Shown here in pieces: positions 54,136-63,930 of a stretch of DNA of 64,000 nt. Every line of letters starts with the position of its first letter. Position 1 is the stretch's first letter. The translations under genes and the position numbers were made by a program. The DNA comes from Candidatus Vesicomyidisocius sp. Agig_15_S12 (GTDB taxonomy: Bacteria > Pseudomonadota > Gammaproteobacteria > PS1 > Pseudothioglobaceae), in contig CP072532.1 of assembly GCA_021730225.1 (NCBI GenBank), positions 966,564 through 1,030,563 on the forward strand, written 5' to 3'. The notes beneath the pieces were generated by a model, which ran no database searches, was not told the origin of the DNA, and saw only the letters and a list, made by a program, of their open reading frames with translations.

Positions 54136-54657
54136 ATGCAACTTTTTTGGCATAAGAAAACTGCCATAATGAACAGAACATTAAATCAATTAATTACTAA
54201 CAATGAAGTTGCCATCTATACATTCAACAAAAAAACAATTGGTTTTTCTTTACAAAATTTACCGTTGAACTTACATTTTATATGCACTAAAAATCAAATA
54301 TTTGTCTTACCTATTACTAACAAATCCACAAACGTCAATATTAAACTAAAATCTATAGTGTTTATATCCTTACTTCAATATAAAAATTTAACTCAATTAA
54401 TCAGACAAAATAAAATTAACATCCATGGTAATGTTAAAACTACTCAACTATTGGTTAATCTATTGAAAGAGGTTGATATTGACTTTATAGTTTCTCATCA
54501 AATAACAAAACTAACGAAAAAAGTCCAAAAAGTTAATATACAACAAATAAATTCGCTTGAAATGATTAAGAATAGATTATCCACTCTGTCGATCAATAAA
54601 ATCAAAACAAAACAAAACAAGCGTAAAAATAATTGGCCTCTATGTATAGCATTCTAA
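54136..54657 (+). CDS. ubiJ: Ubiquinone biosynthesis accessory factor UbiJ (diverged)
   Basis: Assigned mainly by position between ubiE and ubiB. The 173-residue protein has the SCP2-like lipid-binding pattern at the N-terminus (LNQLITNNEVAIYTFNKKTIGF) and a Lys-rich helical tail, as in UbiJ. Sequence is strongly diverged and AT-biased. A later ATG at 54169 is a possible start. The end overlaps the start of ubiB by 25 bp. Its family role is to bind ubiquinone intermediates for the Ubi hydroxylase complex. Confidence 0.75.
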   Translation: MQLFWHKKTAIMNRTLNQLITNNEVAIYTFNKKTIGFSLQNLPLNLHFICTKNQIFVLPITNKSTNVNIKLKSIVFISLLQYKNLTQLIRQNKINIHGNVKTTQLLVNLLKEVDIDFIVSHQITKLTKKVQKVNIQQINSLEMIKNRLSTLSINKIKTKQNKRKNNWPLCIAF

Positions 54658-56246
54658 GATTTATTAAGATTTCTCGTGTTTTAATGCGCTATCGTCTTGA
54701 TTCTTTAGTGCTATCAACGCCACTACTAAAAAGTTTTAAACCCTTAGTATATCTCATTCCTTGGCATTACTTTCCCGTTAAAAAATACACACGAGGTCAA
54801 CGAATTCGATTGGCACTAGAAGAATTAGGACCTATATTTATCAAATTTGGACAAACGCTTTCCACTAGACGTGACTTAATACCAAAAGATATTGGAGATG
54901 AATTAGCAAAATTACAAAACAACTGCCCTGCATTTGACCCAATAAAAGCTAAAAAAATTATTGAACAATCACTCGGTGCATCCACTGAAAATTTATTTAA
55001 ACGCTTTGATATTAAACCTCTAGCCTCAGCCTCAATTGCACAAATACATACTGCACTAACAAATGATGACAATGAAGTGGTAATTAAAGTCGTCAGACCA
55101 AATATCAATAAGATAATCCAACATGATATTAAATTAATGTACACCTTAGCAATATTATTTAACAAACATCAACTTAGTAAAAAACTACGTCCTATAGAAG
55201 TGGTTGCAGAGTTTGAAACTATTATTCTAAATGAATTAGATATGCGTATTGAGGCCAAAAACTGTTTAACAATTGGCAAAAATTTTAAAAACTCCAGCCT
55301 ACTTTACATTCCAAAAATTTACCCGAACTTATGTCATAAGAATATTCTAACAATCGAACGAATTCATGGTATTCCAGTTAATGACATTGAACAACTAAAA
55401 GCCAATAATATTGACATGAAACAACTAGCAGAAGAAGGTGTAATTATTTTCTTTACTCAAGTTTTTAAACATAATTTTTTCCATGCTGATATGCATCCTG
55501 GTAATATTTTTATTAACACTAATGGACAATATATGGGAGTTGATTTTGGTATCATGGGTACGCTAACCAACACCGATAAAGATTTTTTAGCAGATATTTT
55601 CATAGCATTTTTCAACCAAGATTATAAAAAAGTAGCGCAAATATATATTGATTCTGGTTGGATAAGCTCAACAACAAACATATTTTCCTTTGAAACTGCT
55701 GTTCAAAGAATTTGTGAACCAATGTTTGAAAAACCTTTAGGTGAAATATCTTTTGGTCAAGTATTGCTTGAACTTATTCAAGAAGCTAAAAATTTTGACA
55801 TCACTATTCAGCCACAACTGTTATTATTAGACAAAACTTTACTAAACATTGAAGGGCTCGGCAGACAACTATACCCCCAACTTAACTTATGGACAACAGC
55901 AAAACCATTTTTAGAAGATTTGGTTAAAGAAAAATATAGTATAAAACACACCTTTGAAAAAATAAAAGACCAGACTCCTCAACTGCTAAAAGACATCCCA
56001 GAACTACCATCCATGACTATTAATGCAATCAAACAGTTAAACCAAATAAAAGATATAGGACATCTTTATGTCCAACAAACCAATATTATTGTTAACCAAC
56101 TTAAAAACAACGAAAACAAACAAACTTCAGCCATTTTAGCTGGCTCCATGACCATCCTTAGCGGTATTTTAGCAGTTAATACATTTTGGCTTCCAAGTAT
56201 ATTCAGTAGTATCATTGCTTTAATATTTTGGTTACAAAGTATATAA
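54633..56246 (+). CDS. ubiB: UbiB/ABC1-family kinase-like protein
   Basis: Atypical kinase/ATPase needed for aerobic ubiquinone synthesis; 537 residues. The KxGQ motif (FIKFGQTLSTRRDLIP), the Ala-rich loop ASASIAQIHTA, HADMHPGNIFIN and VDFGIMG are present. The C-terminus carries two hydrophobic helices (from about residue 490) for membrane binding. It is followed by a hairpin with a T run at 56361. Confidence 0.96.
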   Translation: MASMYSILRFIKISRVLMRYRLDSLVLSTPLLKSFKPLVYLIPWHYFPVKKYTRGQRIRLALEELGPIFIKFGQTLSTRRDLIPKDIGDELAKLQNNCPAFDPIKAKKIIEQSLGASTENLFKRFDIKPLASASIAQIHTALTNDDNEVVIKVVRPNINKIIQHDIKLMYTLAILFNKHQLSKKLRPIEVVAEFETIILNELDMRIEAKNCLTIGKNFKNSSLLYIPKIYPNLCHKNILTIERIHGIPVNDIEQLKANNIDMKQLAEEGVIIFFTQVFKHNFFHADMHPGNIFINTNGQYMGVDFGIMGTLTNTDKDFLADIFIAFFNQDYKKVAQIYIDSGWISSTTNIFSFETAVQRICEPMFEKPLGEISFGQVLLELIQEAKNFDITIQPQLLLLDKTLLNIEGLGRQLYPQLNLWTTAKPFLEDLVKEKYSIKHTFEKIKDQTPQLLKDIPELPSMTINAIKQLNQIKDIGHLYVQQTNIIVNQLKNNENKQTSAILAGSMTILSGILAVNTFWLPSIFSSIIALIFWLQSI

Positions 56247-56332
56247 TAAATTCCTCCAGCTCAACATAAAGAATTTATTATTGTACTTTTAGCCAAGTTT
56301 TCAGGTAAAATAACTTCTTGATATAAATATAT

Positions 56333-56361
56333 TTGATCACAAAATATATCTTTTATATAAC
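56333..56361 (+). promoter_or_regulatory. Candidate promoter of rplY
   Basis: -35 TTGATC at 56333-56338, spacer 17 bp, -10 TATAAC at 56356-56361. The predicted transcription start (about 56368) falls inside the terminator hairpin of the upstream gene, so the hairpin is not part of the new transcript. Confidence 0.5.
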
Positions 56362-56384
56362 GTCGCCCATTGCGGTGTTTTTTT
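56361..56384 (+). terminator. Terminator after ubiB
   Basis: Short stem CGTCGC/GCGGTG (two G-T wobbles) with loop CCATT, followed by seven T then A and six more T. Weak stem but good T tract. It overlaps the rplY promoter. Confidence 0.5.
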
Positions 56385-56402
56385 ATTTTTTGGAGTATCA
56401 AT

Positions 56403-57080
56403 ATGAATCTAACAATTAACGCTTTAACAAGAAATTGCCAAGGCAAAGGTGCGAGCCGTCGTCTACGTAGAAATAATAAAATTCCTGCTATTGTTTATGG
56501 TACTGACAAAAAACCCAGCAAGATAACCTTAGATATTTTTGAAATTACTCACCTATTAGAAAATGAAGAATCTTACACTTCAATACTTAACTTAATAGTT
56601 AACAAAAAAAAAGAAGCAGTAATTATTAAAAATCTACAACGCCACCCCGCTAAAAATAGCATTACTCATATTGACTTCTTGCGTATTAACTTAAAACAAT
56701 CTATTATCACCAGTATCCCTATACAATTTAACGGCGAGGAAAATAATAAAGATATGCGTCTAGGTGCAGTTCTTAATCAATTTATGACTGCCATTGAAAT
56801 TTCTTGCTTACCAACAAATTTACCTCACAGCATTAATGTAGATATCAGTCATCTTGCAATAGGTGAACATATTAACTTAACAGATATTAATATACCAAAA
56901 GGTGTAGTTATTACCGCGTTAACACACGGTGATATTGAAACTCATAACCAAAGTATTGCTATAATTCAAGAACCTAGAAAGATGGCTGAAATTGAAGAAA
57001 ATATCCTTGTTAAAGCTGAAGATAATAAAAATAAAATATCTAAAGATAGTGAACCCAACAAAGATAAATTAAATTCATAA
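56403..57080 (+). CDS. rplY: 50S ribosomal protein L25 (long, CTC-type)
   Basis: Binds 5S rRNA. From ATG 56403 (GGAG at 56392) the protein has 225 residues: an L25 domain (ALTRNCQGKGASRRLRRNNKIPA, shortened here) and the C-terminal TL5/CTC domain, as in most bacteria other than E. coli. The tail after about residue 195 is charged and low in complexity. The open frame extends upstream to 56370, but that start has no ribosome site. It heads the rplY-pth-ychF run, a common gene order. Confidence 0.95.
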   Translation: MNLTINALTRNCQGKGASRRLRRNNKIPAIVYGTDKKPSKITLDIFEITHLLENEESYTSILNLIVNKKKEAVIIKNLQRHPAKNSITHIDFLRINLKQSIITSIPIQFNGEENNKDMRLGAVLNQFMTAIEISCLPTNLPHSINVDISHLAIGEHINLTDINIPKGVVITALTHGDIETHNQSIAIIQEPRKMAEIEENILVKAEDNKNKISKDSEPNKDKLNS

Positions 57081-57091
57081 TTTATCCAAAC

Positions 57092-57679
57092 ATGACGATA
57101 AAATTAATTGTTGGCTTAGGCAACCCAGGTAAAAACTATAAATATCATCGTCATAATGTTGGATTTTGGTTTTGTGACGCTTTAGCTAAACTATACGCTG
57201 GAAATTTTAAAAAAAGAGCTAAGTTCTTTGGTGAAATCACCCAGATTAATATATTTAATCACAAAATTCAATTACTCAAACCTACTACATTTATGAATTG
57301 TTCTGGTCAATCGATTCAAAATGTTGCTAATTTTTATCAAATTAATGCTGATGAAATATTAATCGTACACGATGAACTAAACATCGACCCAGGCATTGCC
57401 AAAATTAAATCAGGTGGTGGTCATGGGGGGCATAACGGCTTAAGAAACACTATTAAAATCTTAGAAACTGAAGCATTCCACAGGCTAAGAATTGGCATAG
57501 GTCATCCAGGTAACAAATTACAGATAGTTAATTTTGTACTAAATACACCAAGTAAGGACGAATTAGAAAAAATACAAAGTGCATTGAATAATTCATTACA
57601 AGTGATTGAAGATGTGATTAAAAATAACTTGGATAAGGTTATAAAAACTTTACAAAAAAGAAATAATCTAGAGGAGTGA
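57092..57679 (+). CDS. pth: Peptidyl-tRNA hydrolase
   Basis: Releases tRNA from stalled peptidyl-tRNA. The 195-residue protein has [20 protein letters not shown] with the catalytic His, [14 protein letters not shown] and the [12 protein letters not shown] motif, followed by [12 protein letters not shown]. It lies 11 bp after rplY and 4 bp before ychF. Confidence 0.97.
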   Translation: MTIKLIVGLGNPGKNYKYHRHNVGFWFCDALAKLYAGNFKKRAKFFGEITQINIFNHKIQLLKPTTFMNCSGQSIQNVANFYQINADEILIVHDELNIDPGIAKIKSGGGHGGHNGLRNTIKILETEAFHRLRIGIGHPGNKLQIVNFVLNTPSKDELEKIQSALNNSLQVIEDVIKNNLDKVIKTLQKRNNLEE

Positions 57680-57683
57680 TAAA

Positions 57684-58775
57684 ATGGGATTTAAATGTGG
57701 CATAGTTGGTCTACCAAATGTTGGAAAATCAACCTTATTCAATGCATTAACTCAATCTAATATTGAATCTGCCAACTACCCTTTTTGTACAATTAAATCA
57801 AATATTGGTATTGTGCCTATTAGTGATACACGCTTAAATAAATTAGCAAAAATTATTAACCCTAAAAAAATTATACCTGCCACAATAGAATTTGTTGATA
57901 TTGCTGGATTAGTTAAAGGCGCTTCAAAAGGTGAGGGACTGGGCAATCAATTTTTAACTAATATACGTAAAACAGATGCCATTATCCACGTTATTCGTGC
58001 TTTTGATAATGATGATATTATTCACGTATCAGGAAAAGTTTCACCACTTGATGATATTGAAATTATCAACACTGAACTTATTTTAGCCGATTTGAATATA
58101 GTTGAAAAACTGTATAAAAAATCCCTTAAAAACACCAAGTCTGGTCAAAAAGATGGTATACCCCTTAAAAATATATTGACAAAAATATTATCTGTGCTTA
58201 ACAATGGCAATAGTATACGTACGCTCTCGTTTGATAAAGAAGAATTAAAATTACTAAAAGGCTTTCAATTACTTACTATTAAACCAGTTTTATACGTTGC
58301 CAATGTAAACGAAGTAGGCTTTTTTGATAATCCTTATTTAAAGATAATAAAAAAATTATCCAACAAAGAAAATACACAAGTTGTCACAATTTGTGCTAAA
58401 ACAGAAGATGAAATTTCAGAATTAAATAAAAATGAAAAACAAGAATTTCTATCCGACATAGGGCAAAGTGAATCAGGACTAAATAGATTAATTAAAGCAG
58501 GATATAAATTATTAGGATTGCAAACATATTTTACTGCTGGCGCTCAAGAAGTACGTGCTTGGACAATTAACATTGGTGATAAAGCTCCACAAGCTGCTAG
58601 TAAAATTCATGGTGATCTTAAAAAAGGCTTTATTCGCGCACAAACTATCGCATTTTCTGATTTTATTAAATTTAACGGTGAAAAAGGCGCAAAAGAAGCT
58701 GGGAATTTACGTTCAGAAGGCAAAGAATACATCGTTCAAGATGGTGATATTATACACTTTCTGTATAATATATAA
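57684..58775 (+). CDS. ychF: Redox-regulated ATPase YchF (OBG family)
   Basis: P-loop protein of 363 residues that binds ribosomes and prefers ATP in characterized relatives. G1 [10 protein letters not shown], switch II stretch [19 protein letters not shown], then a coiled helical insert (about residues 125-195) and the C-terminal TGS domain. The nucleotide base motif reads YVANVNE, the non-GTP type seen in YchF. A good GAGGAG precedes the ATG. Confidence 0.96.
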   Translation: MGFKCGIVGLPNVGKSTLFNALTQSNIESANYPFCTIKSNIGIVPISDTRLNKLAKIINPKKIIPATIEFVDIAGLVKGASKGEGLGNQFLTNIRKTDAIIHVIRAFDNDDIIHVSGKVSPLDDIEIINTELILADLNIVEKLYKKSLKNTKSGQKDGIPLKNILTKILSVLNNGNSIRTLSFDKEELKLLKGFQLLTIKPVLYVANVNEVGFFDNPYLKIIKKLSNKENTQVVTICAKTEDEISELNKNEKQEFLSDIGQSESGLNRLIKAGYKLLGLQTYFTAGAQEVRAWTINIGDKAPQAASKIHGDLKKGFIRAQTIAFSDFIKFNGEKGAKEAGNLRSEGKEYIVQDGDIIHFLYNI

Positions 58776-58796
58776 ACTTATTTAATATTAAACTAA

Positions 58797-60335
58797 ATGA
58801 AATCTAAAAAACAAACAAAACTATTGTTAATTCTAGATGGCTGGGGTTATTCTAAAACAACCAAAAATAATGCTATTGCACTAGCAAATACTTCAGTTTG
58901 GGATAAATTAAATCAAACCTTCCCGCATTCTTTAATTCATACCAGTGGCAAAGACGTTGGCCTACCTGGAAAACAAATGGGAAATTCAGAAGTCGGGCAT
59001 CTTAACCTAGGCGCAGGACGCATTGTAAAACAAGACTTTACTCGAATTTATAACGAACTTCAAAATGGCGATTTCTTTAGAAATCCAATTCTAAGAAACT
59101 CGTTAGAATACGCAAATGATAACAATAAAGCTATTCACATTATGGGACTTTTATCTGATGGTGGCGTACACTCACACGAAGAACAAATCCACGCCATGTT
59201 AGAAATGACACATAGACAAGGTTGTAAAAACGTTTATTTACATATATTTACAGACGGTAGAGATTGCGCACAAAAAAGTGCAAAAAAATACATTAAAAAA
59301 CTTGAAAGTAAAATGAAAGAGCTTAATACGGGAGAGATTGTTAGTCTTATTGGTCGATACTTTTCAATGGATCGAGATAATCGTTGGTCACGTATACGTT
59401 GTGCTTATGAACTTATAGCAAAAGGTAAAGCAAAGTTTTTAGCTAAGTCTGCTTTAAACGCTATAGAATTAGCATACACACGTGGTGAGACTGATGAATT
59501 CATCCAATCAACCTCAATTAAAGCACCAATCTCAATAAAAAAAGGTGATGTGTTAATTCTTATGAATTACCGTGCAGATCGTGCTAGGCAAATTACATGT
59601 GCTTTTACTGATGAAGCTTTTCAAGGGTTTTCACGTGGAACATTCGTACCAACACAATTTGTTTGTCTAACTGAATACAAAAAAGACTTTAACCTACCAG
59701 TAGCTTATCCTTCTTCTAAACTAAACAATGTTCTAGGAAAATATTTATCAAATTTAGGTATGACCCAACTTAGAATTGCCGAAACTGAAAAATATGCACA
59801 TGTAACCTTTTTCCTTAACGGTGGTATAGAACAAGCTTTTAACGGTGAAGAACGTGTATTAATTCCTTCACCTGATGTAGCTACTTATGACTTACAACCT
59901 GAAATGAGCGCATTTGAACTCACTGATGCATTGGTTGAAAATATTGAAAGCCAAAAATATGATTTAATTATTTGTAATTTTGCTAACACTGATATGGTGG
60001 GACATTCTGGCAAATTAGACGCCACTATTAAAGCTGTTGAAGCCGTTGATACTTGCTTAGGGATTATTTACAAAGCTATGTTTGCCATTGGTGGTGAAAT
60101 GCTAATCACTGCTGATCATGGCAATGCAGAACAAATGATTAACCCGCAAACAAATGAAGTACATACAGCACACACCAATAACCCAGTGCCTTTAATCTTT
60201 GTTAGTAATCGAAAGGCAGATATTATGAAACCAGGGAAAGGCGCATTATCAGACATTGCACCAACATTATTAGCAATGATGGATATTAAAAAACCAGATG
60301 AAATGACTGGAAATAGTTTATTAACATTTAAGTAA
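58797..60335 (+). CDS. gpmI: 2,3-bisphosphoglycerate-independent phosphoglycerate mutase
   Basis: Interconverts 3- and 2-phosphoglycerate with two metal ions; 512 residues. The first metal site LLILDGWGYS, the phosphorylated Ser in MGNSEVGHLNLGAGR, the RYFSMDRDNRW region and the late metal residues ADHGNAEQM and HTNNPVPL are present. It links lower glycolysis to the pentose-phosphate/Calvin-type carbon flow that the next gene (rpe) also serves. Confidence 0.97.
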   Translation: MKSKKQTKLLLILDGWGYSKTTKNNAIALANTSVWDKLNQTFPHSLIHTSGKDVGLPGKQMGNSEVGHLNLGAGRIVKQDFTRIYNELQNGDFFRNPILRNSLEYANDNNKAIHIMGLLSDGGVHSHEEQIHAMLEMTHRQGCKNVYLHIFTDGRDCAQKSAKKYIKKLESKMKELNTGEIVSLIGRYFSMDRDNRWSRIRCAYELIAKGKAKFLAKSALNAIELAYTRGETDEFIQSTSIKAPISIKKGDVLILMNYRADRARQITCAFTDEAFQGFSRGTFVPTQFVCLTEYKKDFNLPVAYPSSKLNNVLGKYLSNLGMTQLRIAETEKYAHVTFFLNGGIEQAFNGEERVLIPSPDVATYDLQPEMSAFELTDALVENIESQKYDLIICNFANTDMVGHSGKLDATIKAVEAVDTCLGIIYKAMFAIGGEMLITADHGNAEQMINPQTNEVHTAHTNNPVPLIFVSNRKADIMKPGKGALSDIAPTLLAMMDIKKPDEMTGNSLLTFK

Positions 60336-60365
60336 AATAATGAGATTAACCTCTCAAGGAGACTC

Positions 60366-61037
60366 ATGAAACAAGCTAATTTTATTGCCCCTTCAATTCT
60401 TTCAGCAGACTTTTCCAGACTAGGTGAAGAAGTTGATAATGTACTTAAAGATGGTGCTGATATCATCCACTTTGACGTAATGGACAATCACTATGTACCA
60501 AATTTAACCATCGGGCCTTTGGTATGTGAAGCACTTAAAAATCATGGCGTTAATGCACCAATTGATATCCACTTAATGGTGAAACCCGTTGATAACATTA
60601 TCCCTAATTTCATAAAAGCTGGCGCGTCATATATTACTTTTCACCCAGAAGCATCAGAGCATATCGATAGAACATTAGGTATGATTAAAGAAGGAGGTTG
60701 TAAAGCTGGGCTAGTATTAAATCCTGCAACACCAATACACGTACTAGAAAACGTCATGAGTAAACTAGATATAATTTTATTGATGTCTGTCAATCCCGGC
60801 TTTGGTGGACAGTCCTTTATTACTCATACATTAGAAAAATGTCGTGAAGTCAGAAAACTAATTGATGCAAGTGGTAGAAACATTCGTTTAGAAGTTGATG
60901 GCGGTATAAAAATTAATAACATTCATGAAATATCCAAAGCTGGTGCAGACACATTTGTTGCTGGCTCTGCAATCTTTAAAACCGACAATTACAAAACAAC
61001 CATAGATGCAATGCGCATGAAGCTTGTTGAAATTTAA
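60366..61037 (+). CDS. rpe: Ribulose-phosphate 3-epimerase
   Basis: Interconverts ribulose-5-P and xylulose-5-P, needed in the pentose-phosphate and Calvin cycles. The 223-residue TIM barrel has [30 protein letters not shown] (metal His and catalytic Asp), the [10 protein letters not shown] strand, [12 protein letters not shown] and the LEVDGGI end. Ribosome site AGGAG lies at 60356-60360. No RuBisCO gene is in the window. Confidence 0.96.
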   Translation: MKQANFIAPSILSADFSRLGEEVDNVLKDGADIIHFDVMDNHYVPNLTIGPLVCEALKNHGVNAPIDIHLMVKPVDNIIPNFIKAGASYITFHPEASEHIDRTLGMIKEGGCKAGLVLNPATPIHVLENVMSKLDIILLMSVNPGFGGQSFITHTLEKCREVRKLIDASGRNIRLEVDGGIKINNIHEISKAGADTFVAGSAIFKTDNYKTTIDAMRMKLVEI

Positions 61038-61042
61038 TTAAC

Positions 61043-61071
61043 TTGAAGAGTTAACCTAACTTTGGTATAAT
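61043..61071 (+). promoter_or_regulatory. Promoter of rpsB-tsf
   Basis: -35 TTGAAG at 61043-61048, spacer 17 bp, -10 TATAAT at 61066-61071. It starts right after the rpe stop and implies a leader of about 220 nt before rpsB. Confidence 0.7.
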
Positions 61072-61077
61072 ACATTG

Positions 61078-61301
61078 CTAGAATAAATCTTTGTATACCT
61101 ACAAATAACAATAGATTTAAAGTTAAACTTAGGGTTATATGATTCTAAGTTCAAAGGTAAAGACACCAAACTTATTTTAATGTACCACATAACTCGAAAT
61201 ATATTTAGTCAGGAGTCTTGTAAAAGAATTGACTAATAGAAGTTTTGAAAGAAGGTGTCAATAAGTTCTTTACTAACTCTAACCTCCTTGGAGAAAATAT
61301 A
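61078..61301 (+). promoter_or_regulatory. rpsB leader, candidate S2 autoregulatory region
   Basis: The long leader contains two perfect 7 bp stems: AACTTAG (61126-61132) with CTAAGTT (61145-61151), and TTAGTCA (61205-61211) with TGACTAA (61230-61236). The ribosome site GGAG just before ATG 61302 is preceded by a complementary CTCC. In gammaproteobacteria S2 is known to repress its own rpsB-tsf message through the leader; whether this leader fits that consensus needs alignment. Confidence 0.5.
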
Positions 61302-62087
61302 ATGGCAAAAACGTCAATGAAAAAAATGCTAGAAACTGGTGTACACTTTGGTCACCGCGCTCGTTTCTGGCATCCAAAAATGAAGCGCTTTATTTATGGT
61401 ACTCGTAATGGTATTCATATTATCAACCTAGAAAAAACACTTCCCATGTTTAATGATGTGCTTAACTTTATAAACAAAACTGTAAAGGCTGGTAGATCTA
61501 TTTTGTTTGTAGGTACAAAAAGAGCAGCAAGCGACATTATCAAACAAGAAGCTATACGTTGTGGCATGCCATACGTCAATCACCGTTGGTTAGGCGGCAT
61601 GATGACTAACTATAAAACCATCAAAGCCTCTATTAAACGCCTAAAAGATCTCGAATTCTTAGCAGAAGAGAACTTTAATCAATTTGGCAAAAAAGAAGCA
61701 CTCATAATGAAGCGTGAAATGAAAAAATTAGAACGTAGCCTTGGAGGTATTAAAGATTTAGGAAGTATTCCAGATGTTGTCTTTGTGATTGATACTGGAA
61801 TTGAAAAGAATGCAGTAGCAGAGGCTAAAAAACTACATTTACCCATTATTGGCATTGTAGATACTAATCATAACCCTGAAGGTATTGATTATGTTATCCC
61901 TGGTAATGATGATTCCATTAGAGCAATTGGTTTTTACGCAAGAGAAATTGCAAACACTATTTTAGAAACCAAAGCTACTTATAACTCACCAATAGATAAA
62001 AAAGTATCAGTTAAGAAATCAGAAACTCAAAAACCAAACATTAAAAAAATACCCGTTGAACAAACACTAGTAAAAAAAAGTTACTAA
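61302..62087 (+). CDS. rpsB: 30S ribosomal protein S2
   Basis: Small-subunit protein of 261 residues. The start at 61302 ([18 protein letters not shown]) is fixed by GGAG and by family alignment; the frame extends upstream to 61245 without support. Landmarks: [16 protein letters not shown], the [12 protein letters not shown] motif, [10 protein letters not shown] and the [16 protein letters not shown] stretch. The Lys-rich tail after about residue 230 is longer than needed for the fold. Confidence 0.97.
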   Translation: MAKTSMKKMLETGVHFGHRARFWHPKMKRFIYGTRNGIHIINLEKTLPMFNDVLNFINKTVKAGRSILFVGTKRAASDIIKQEAIRCGMPYVNHRWLGGMMTNYKTIKASIKRLKDLEFLAEENFNQFGKKEALIMKREMKKLERSLGGIKDLGSIPDVVFVIDTGIEKNAVAEAKKLHLPIIGIVDTNHNPEGIDYVIPGNDDSIRAIGFYAREIANTILETKATYNSPIDKKVSVKKSETQKPNIKKIPVEQTLVKKSY

Positions 62088-62263
62088 CACACCTATGAAA
62101 AAATTAAGAACCTTTAAATAAAATAAAAACTGATTTAATTGTTTCTACTGAAACAAAGCAAAATACAGCTGTTAACAGTTCAAACAAATACTAAGACTAA
62201 ACAACACATTATACCAATACATTGTTTTATCTTAAAAGATATAACAAAAACAGGAGATTAATT

Positions 62264-63136
62264 ATGAAAATTACAGCCTCTTTAGTTAAAAAGTTAAGAC
62301 AAAAAATAGGAGCAGGCATGATGGATTGTAAAAAAGCATTAGATACAACCAATGGTAATATAGAAAAAGCTATTGATTTAATGCGCACTTCAAGTACTAC
62401 CAAAGCCGCTAAAAAATCAGATCGTATTACAATCGAAGGCTTGGTCAAGATTAACATTAGTGCTAATAAAAAAATAGTTACTATTTTAGAAGTTAACTCT
62501 GAAACTGATTTTGTTACCAAAAGTGATGCTTTTATTGGTTTTGTTAATATGCTAGGAATATTAGCACTGAAAACAACACCTGCTAATATTAAAGAATTTT
62601 TATCTCAACCACTAAACAACGGAGACTCAATAGAAAAAGCACGTGAAGAAATTATTGCAAAAGTAGGTGAAAATATTACAATCAGGCGTGTACAAACAAT
62701 CAAAACAAATAATGGTATTATTGGTACATATAAACATAGGGATCGTATTGCTGTAGTTACAATATTAGAAAATGGAGATGAAACACTTGCAAAAGACATT
62801 GCAATGCATATTGCTGCTACCAAACCAGAATGTATTACTGAAGCAGAATTATCATCAAATCTTTTAGAAAGAGAGAAAGCAATTTTTATTGAACAAAGCA
62901 AAAAATCTGGAAAACCAGATAATATTATTGAAAAAATGATTATTGGTCGTATGAAAAAATTTGTCAACAGGGTAACACTATATGGTCAACCTTTTATAAA
63001 AGACCATGACATAACAATAGGAAAACTTATGCAATCAAATAATACACAGGTGGAATTTTTTGTACGATTTGAAGTTGGTGAAGGCATTGAAAAAAAAGAA
63101 AAAAACTTTGTTGATGAAGTTATGGCACAAATTTAA
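62264..63136 (+). CDS. tsf: Elongation factor Ts
   Basis: Nucleotide exchange factor for EF-Tu; 290 residues from ATG 62264, preceded by AGGAGA. The UBA-like N-terminal helix (VKKLRQKIGAGMMDCKKAL) and the EVNSETDFV motif followed by the core (GTYKHRDRIAVV) are present; the coiled-coil and C-terminal module are complete. It follows rpsB after 176 bp and ends before a strong hairpin at 63226. Confidence 0.97.
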   Translation: MKITASLVKKLRQKIGAGMMDCKKALDTTNGNIEKAIDLMRTSSTTKAAKKSDRITIEGLVKINISANKKIVTILEVNSETDFVTKSDAFIGFVNMLGILALKTTPANIKEFLSQPLNNGDSIEKAREEIIAKVGENITIRRVQTIKTNNGIIGTYKHRDRIAVVTILENGDETLAKDIAMHIAATKPECITEAELSSNLLEREKAIFIEQSKKSGKPDNIIEKMIIGRMKKFVNRVTLYGQPFIKDHDITIGKLMQSNNTQVEFFVRFEVGEGIEKKEKNFVDEVMAQI

Positions 63137-63225
63137 AACTAACATTTATTCTTGTAATTTAAAGTATTTAATATAAAAATACAAAAAATTTAACAAACAA
63201 ATTATACCTTAATTTATGTAAATGT

Positions 63226-63258
63226 AAAAGACCACCATAAAGAGTGGTCTCTTTATTT
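63226..63258. terminator. Bidirectional terminator between tsf and the repeat protein gene
   Basis: Stem AGACCAC (63229-63235) with GTGGTCT (63244-63250), loop CATAAAGA. Plus-strand reading continues CTTTATTT, minus-strand reading TTTTACATTT, so it can end both convergent transcripts. Confidence 0.8.
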
Positions 63259-63323
63259 AATCCTTAACACTAAACTTAACCAAGAAGCACTAGCCTGGCC
63301 TACTCAACAAGGAAAAAATAATT

Positions 63324-63848
63324 TTACTTAGAAATCATTTGATCGCGACTATCGGCAGTTGCATTAGCTTTAGCATCTGCATACCCCTTAGCATATGCAT
63401 CAACCTGTGCTTTAGCATATGCATCAGCTTGTCCTTTAGCATATGCATCAACTTGTCCTTTAACCTTAGCATTAGTAATACCTTCATATTTTCCATCAAC
63501 ACTTACATTAGAAACATTTTTAGTTCTATTCTTGTTGTTATAATGAAAACCCCAATCAGAATCATTGTCCATGTTATTATTATTAGAAAAAGGACCCCAA
63601 TTATTAGCGCCGTTAAAAGGGCCCCAATTAGAACCCCCATCAAATGGTCCCCAATTATTAGCACCATTCAAAGGGCCTATATTTGAACCAGTATTCATTG
63701 GACCCCAATTAGAACCCCCATCAAATGGTCCCCAATTATTTGAACCATTACCATAACCGTAGCCATTATTATTTGAACCATTGTTAAAGAAACCAGCTGA
63801 TGCTGATGTAGTAGCTACTAAAGTAGCAATAGCAATTATCTTTTTCAT
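63324..63848 (-). CDS. Secreted Asn/Gly/Trp-rich repeat protein, possible sulfur-globule protein
   Basis: Protein of 174 residues from ATG 63848, which has a perfect GGAG; an upstream extension to 63908 lacks a ribosome site. Signal peptide of 18 residues with A-S-A before Gly19. After an Asn/Gly/Tyr-rich start come six 9-residue repeats whose NWGP or NIGP cores fall exactly at residues 38, 47, 56, 65, 74 and 83. A linker rich in Asn follows, then four 8-residue repeats from residue 132 of the type QVDAYAKG. It has no Cys after the signal. Gly/Asn/Tyr-rich exported proteins coat periplasmic sulfur globules in sulfur oxidizers such as Allochromatium, which is the likeliest role here, but this is inference from composition and lifestyle. 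The promoter is excellent, so it should be abundant. Confidence 0.8.
   Translation of the reverse strand: MKKIIAIATLVATTSASAGFFNNGSNNNGYGYGNGSNNWGPFDGGSNWGPMNTGSNIGPLNGANNWGPFDGGSNWGPFNGANNWGPFSNNNNMDNDSDWGFHYNNKNRTKNVSNVSVDGKYEGITNAKVKGQVDAYAKGQADAYAKAQVDAYAKGYADAKANATADSRDQMISK
63360..63455 (-). repeat. Four 24 bp tandem repeats encoding an 8-residue motif
   Basis: Codes for residues 132-163: QVDAYAKG, QADAYAKA, QVDAYAKG and YADAKANA. DNA of the first three units is nearly identical (repeated GCATATGCATC on the plus strand). Confidence 0.85.
63576..63737 (-). repeat. Six 27 bp tandem repeats encoding a 9-residue motif
   Basis: Codes for residues 38-91 with pattern N-(W/I)-G-P-(F/M/L)-(D/N/S)-x-x-x. 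Units alternate DGGS and NGAN endings, which suggests an older 18-residue double unit. Confidence 0.9.
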
Positions 63849-63873
63849 ATTAATCTCCAAATTTAAAAGTATT

Positions 63874-63897
63874 AACCCTCTTATTATTAAGAGGGTT
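63874..63897 (-). promoter_or_regulatory. 5' leader hairpin of the repeat protein gene
   Basis: Perfect 9 bp stem AACCCTCTT / AAGAGGGTT with loop of six, lying between promoter and ribosome site. No T run follows in the gene's direction, so it may protect the message or regulate it rather than terminate. Confidence 0.55.
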
Positions 63898-63930
63898 TTA
63901 AGTATCAAACTTCATAGTCTTGATAAAAAT

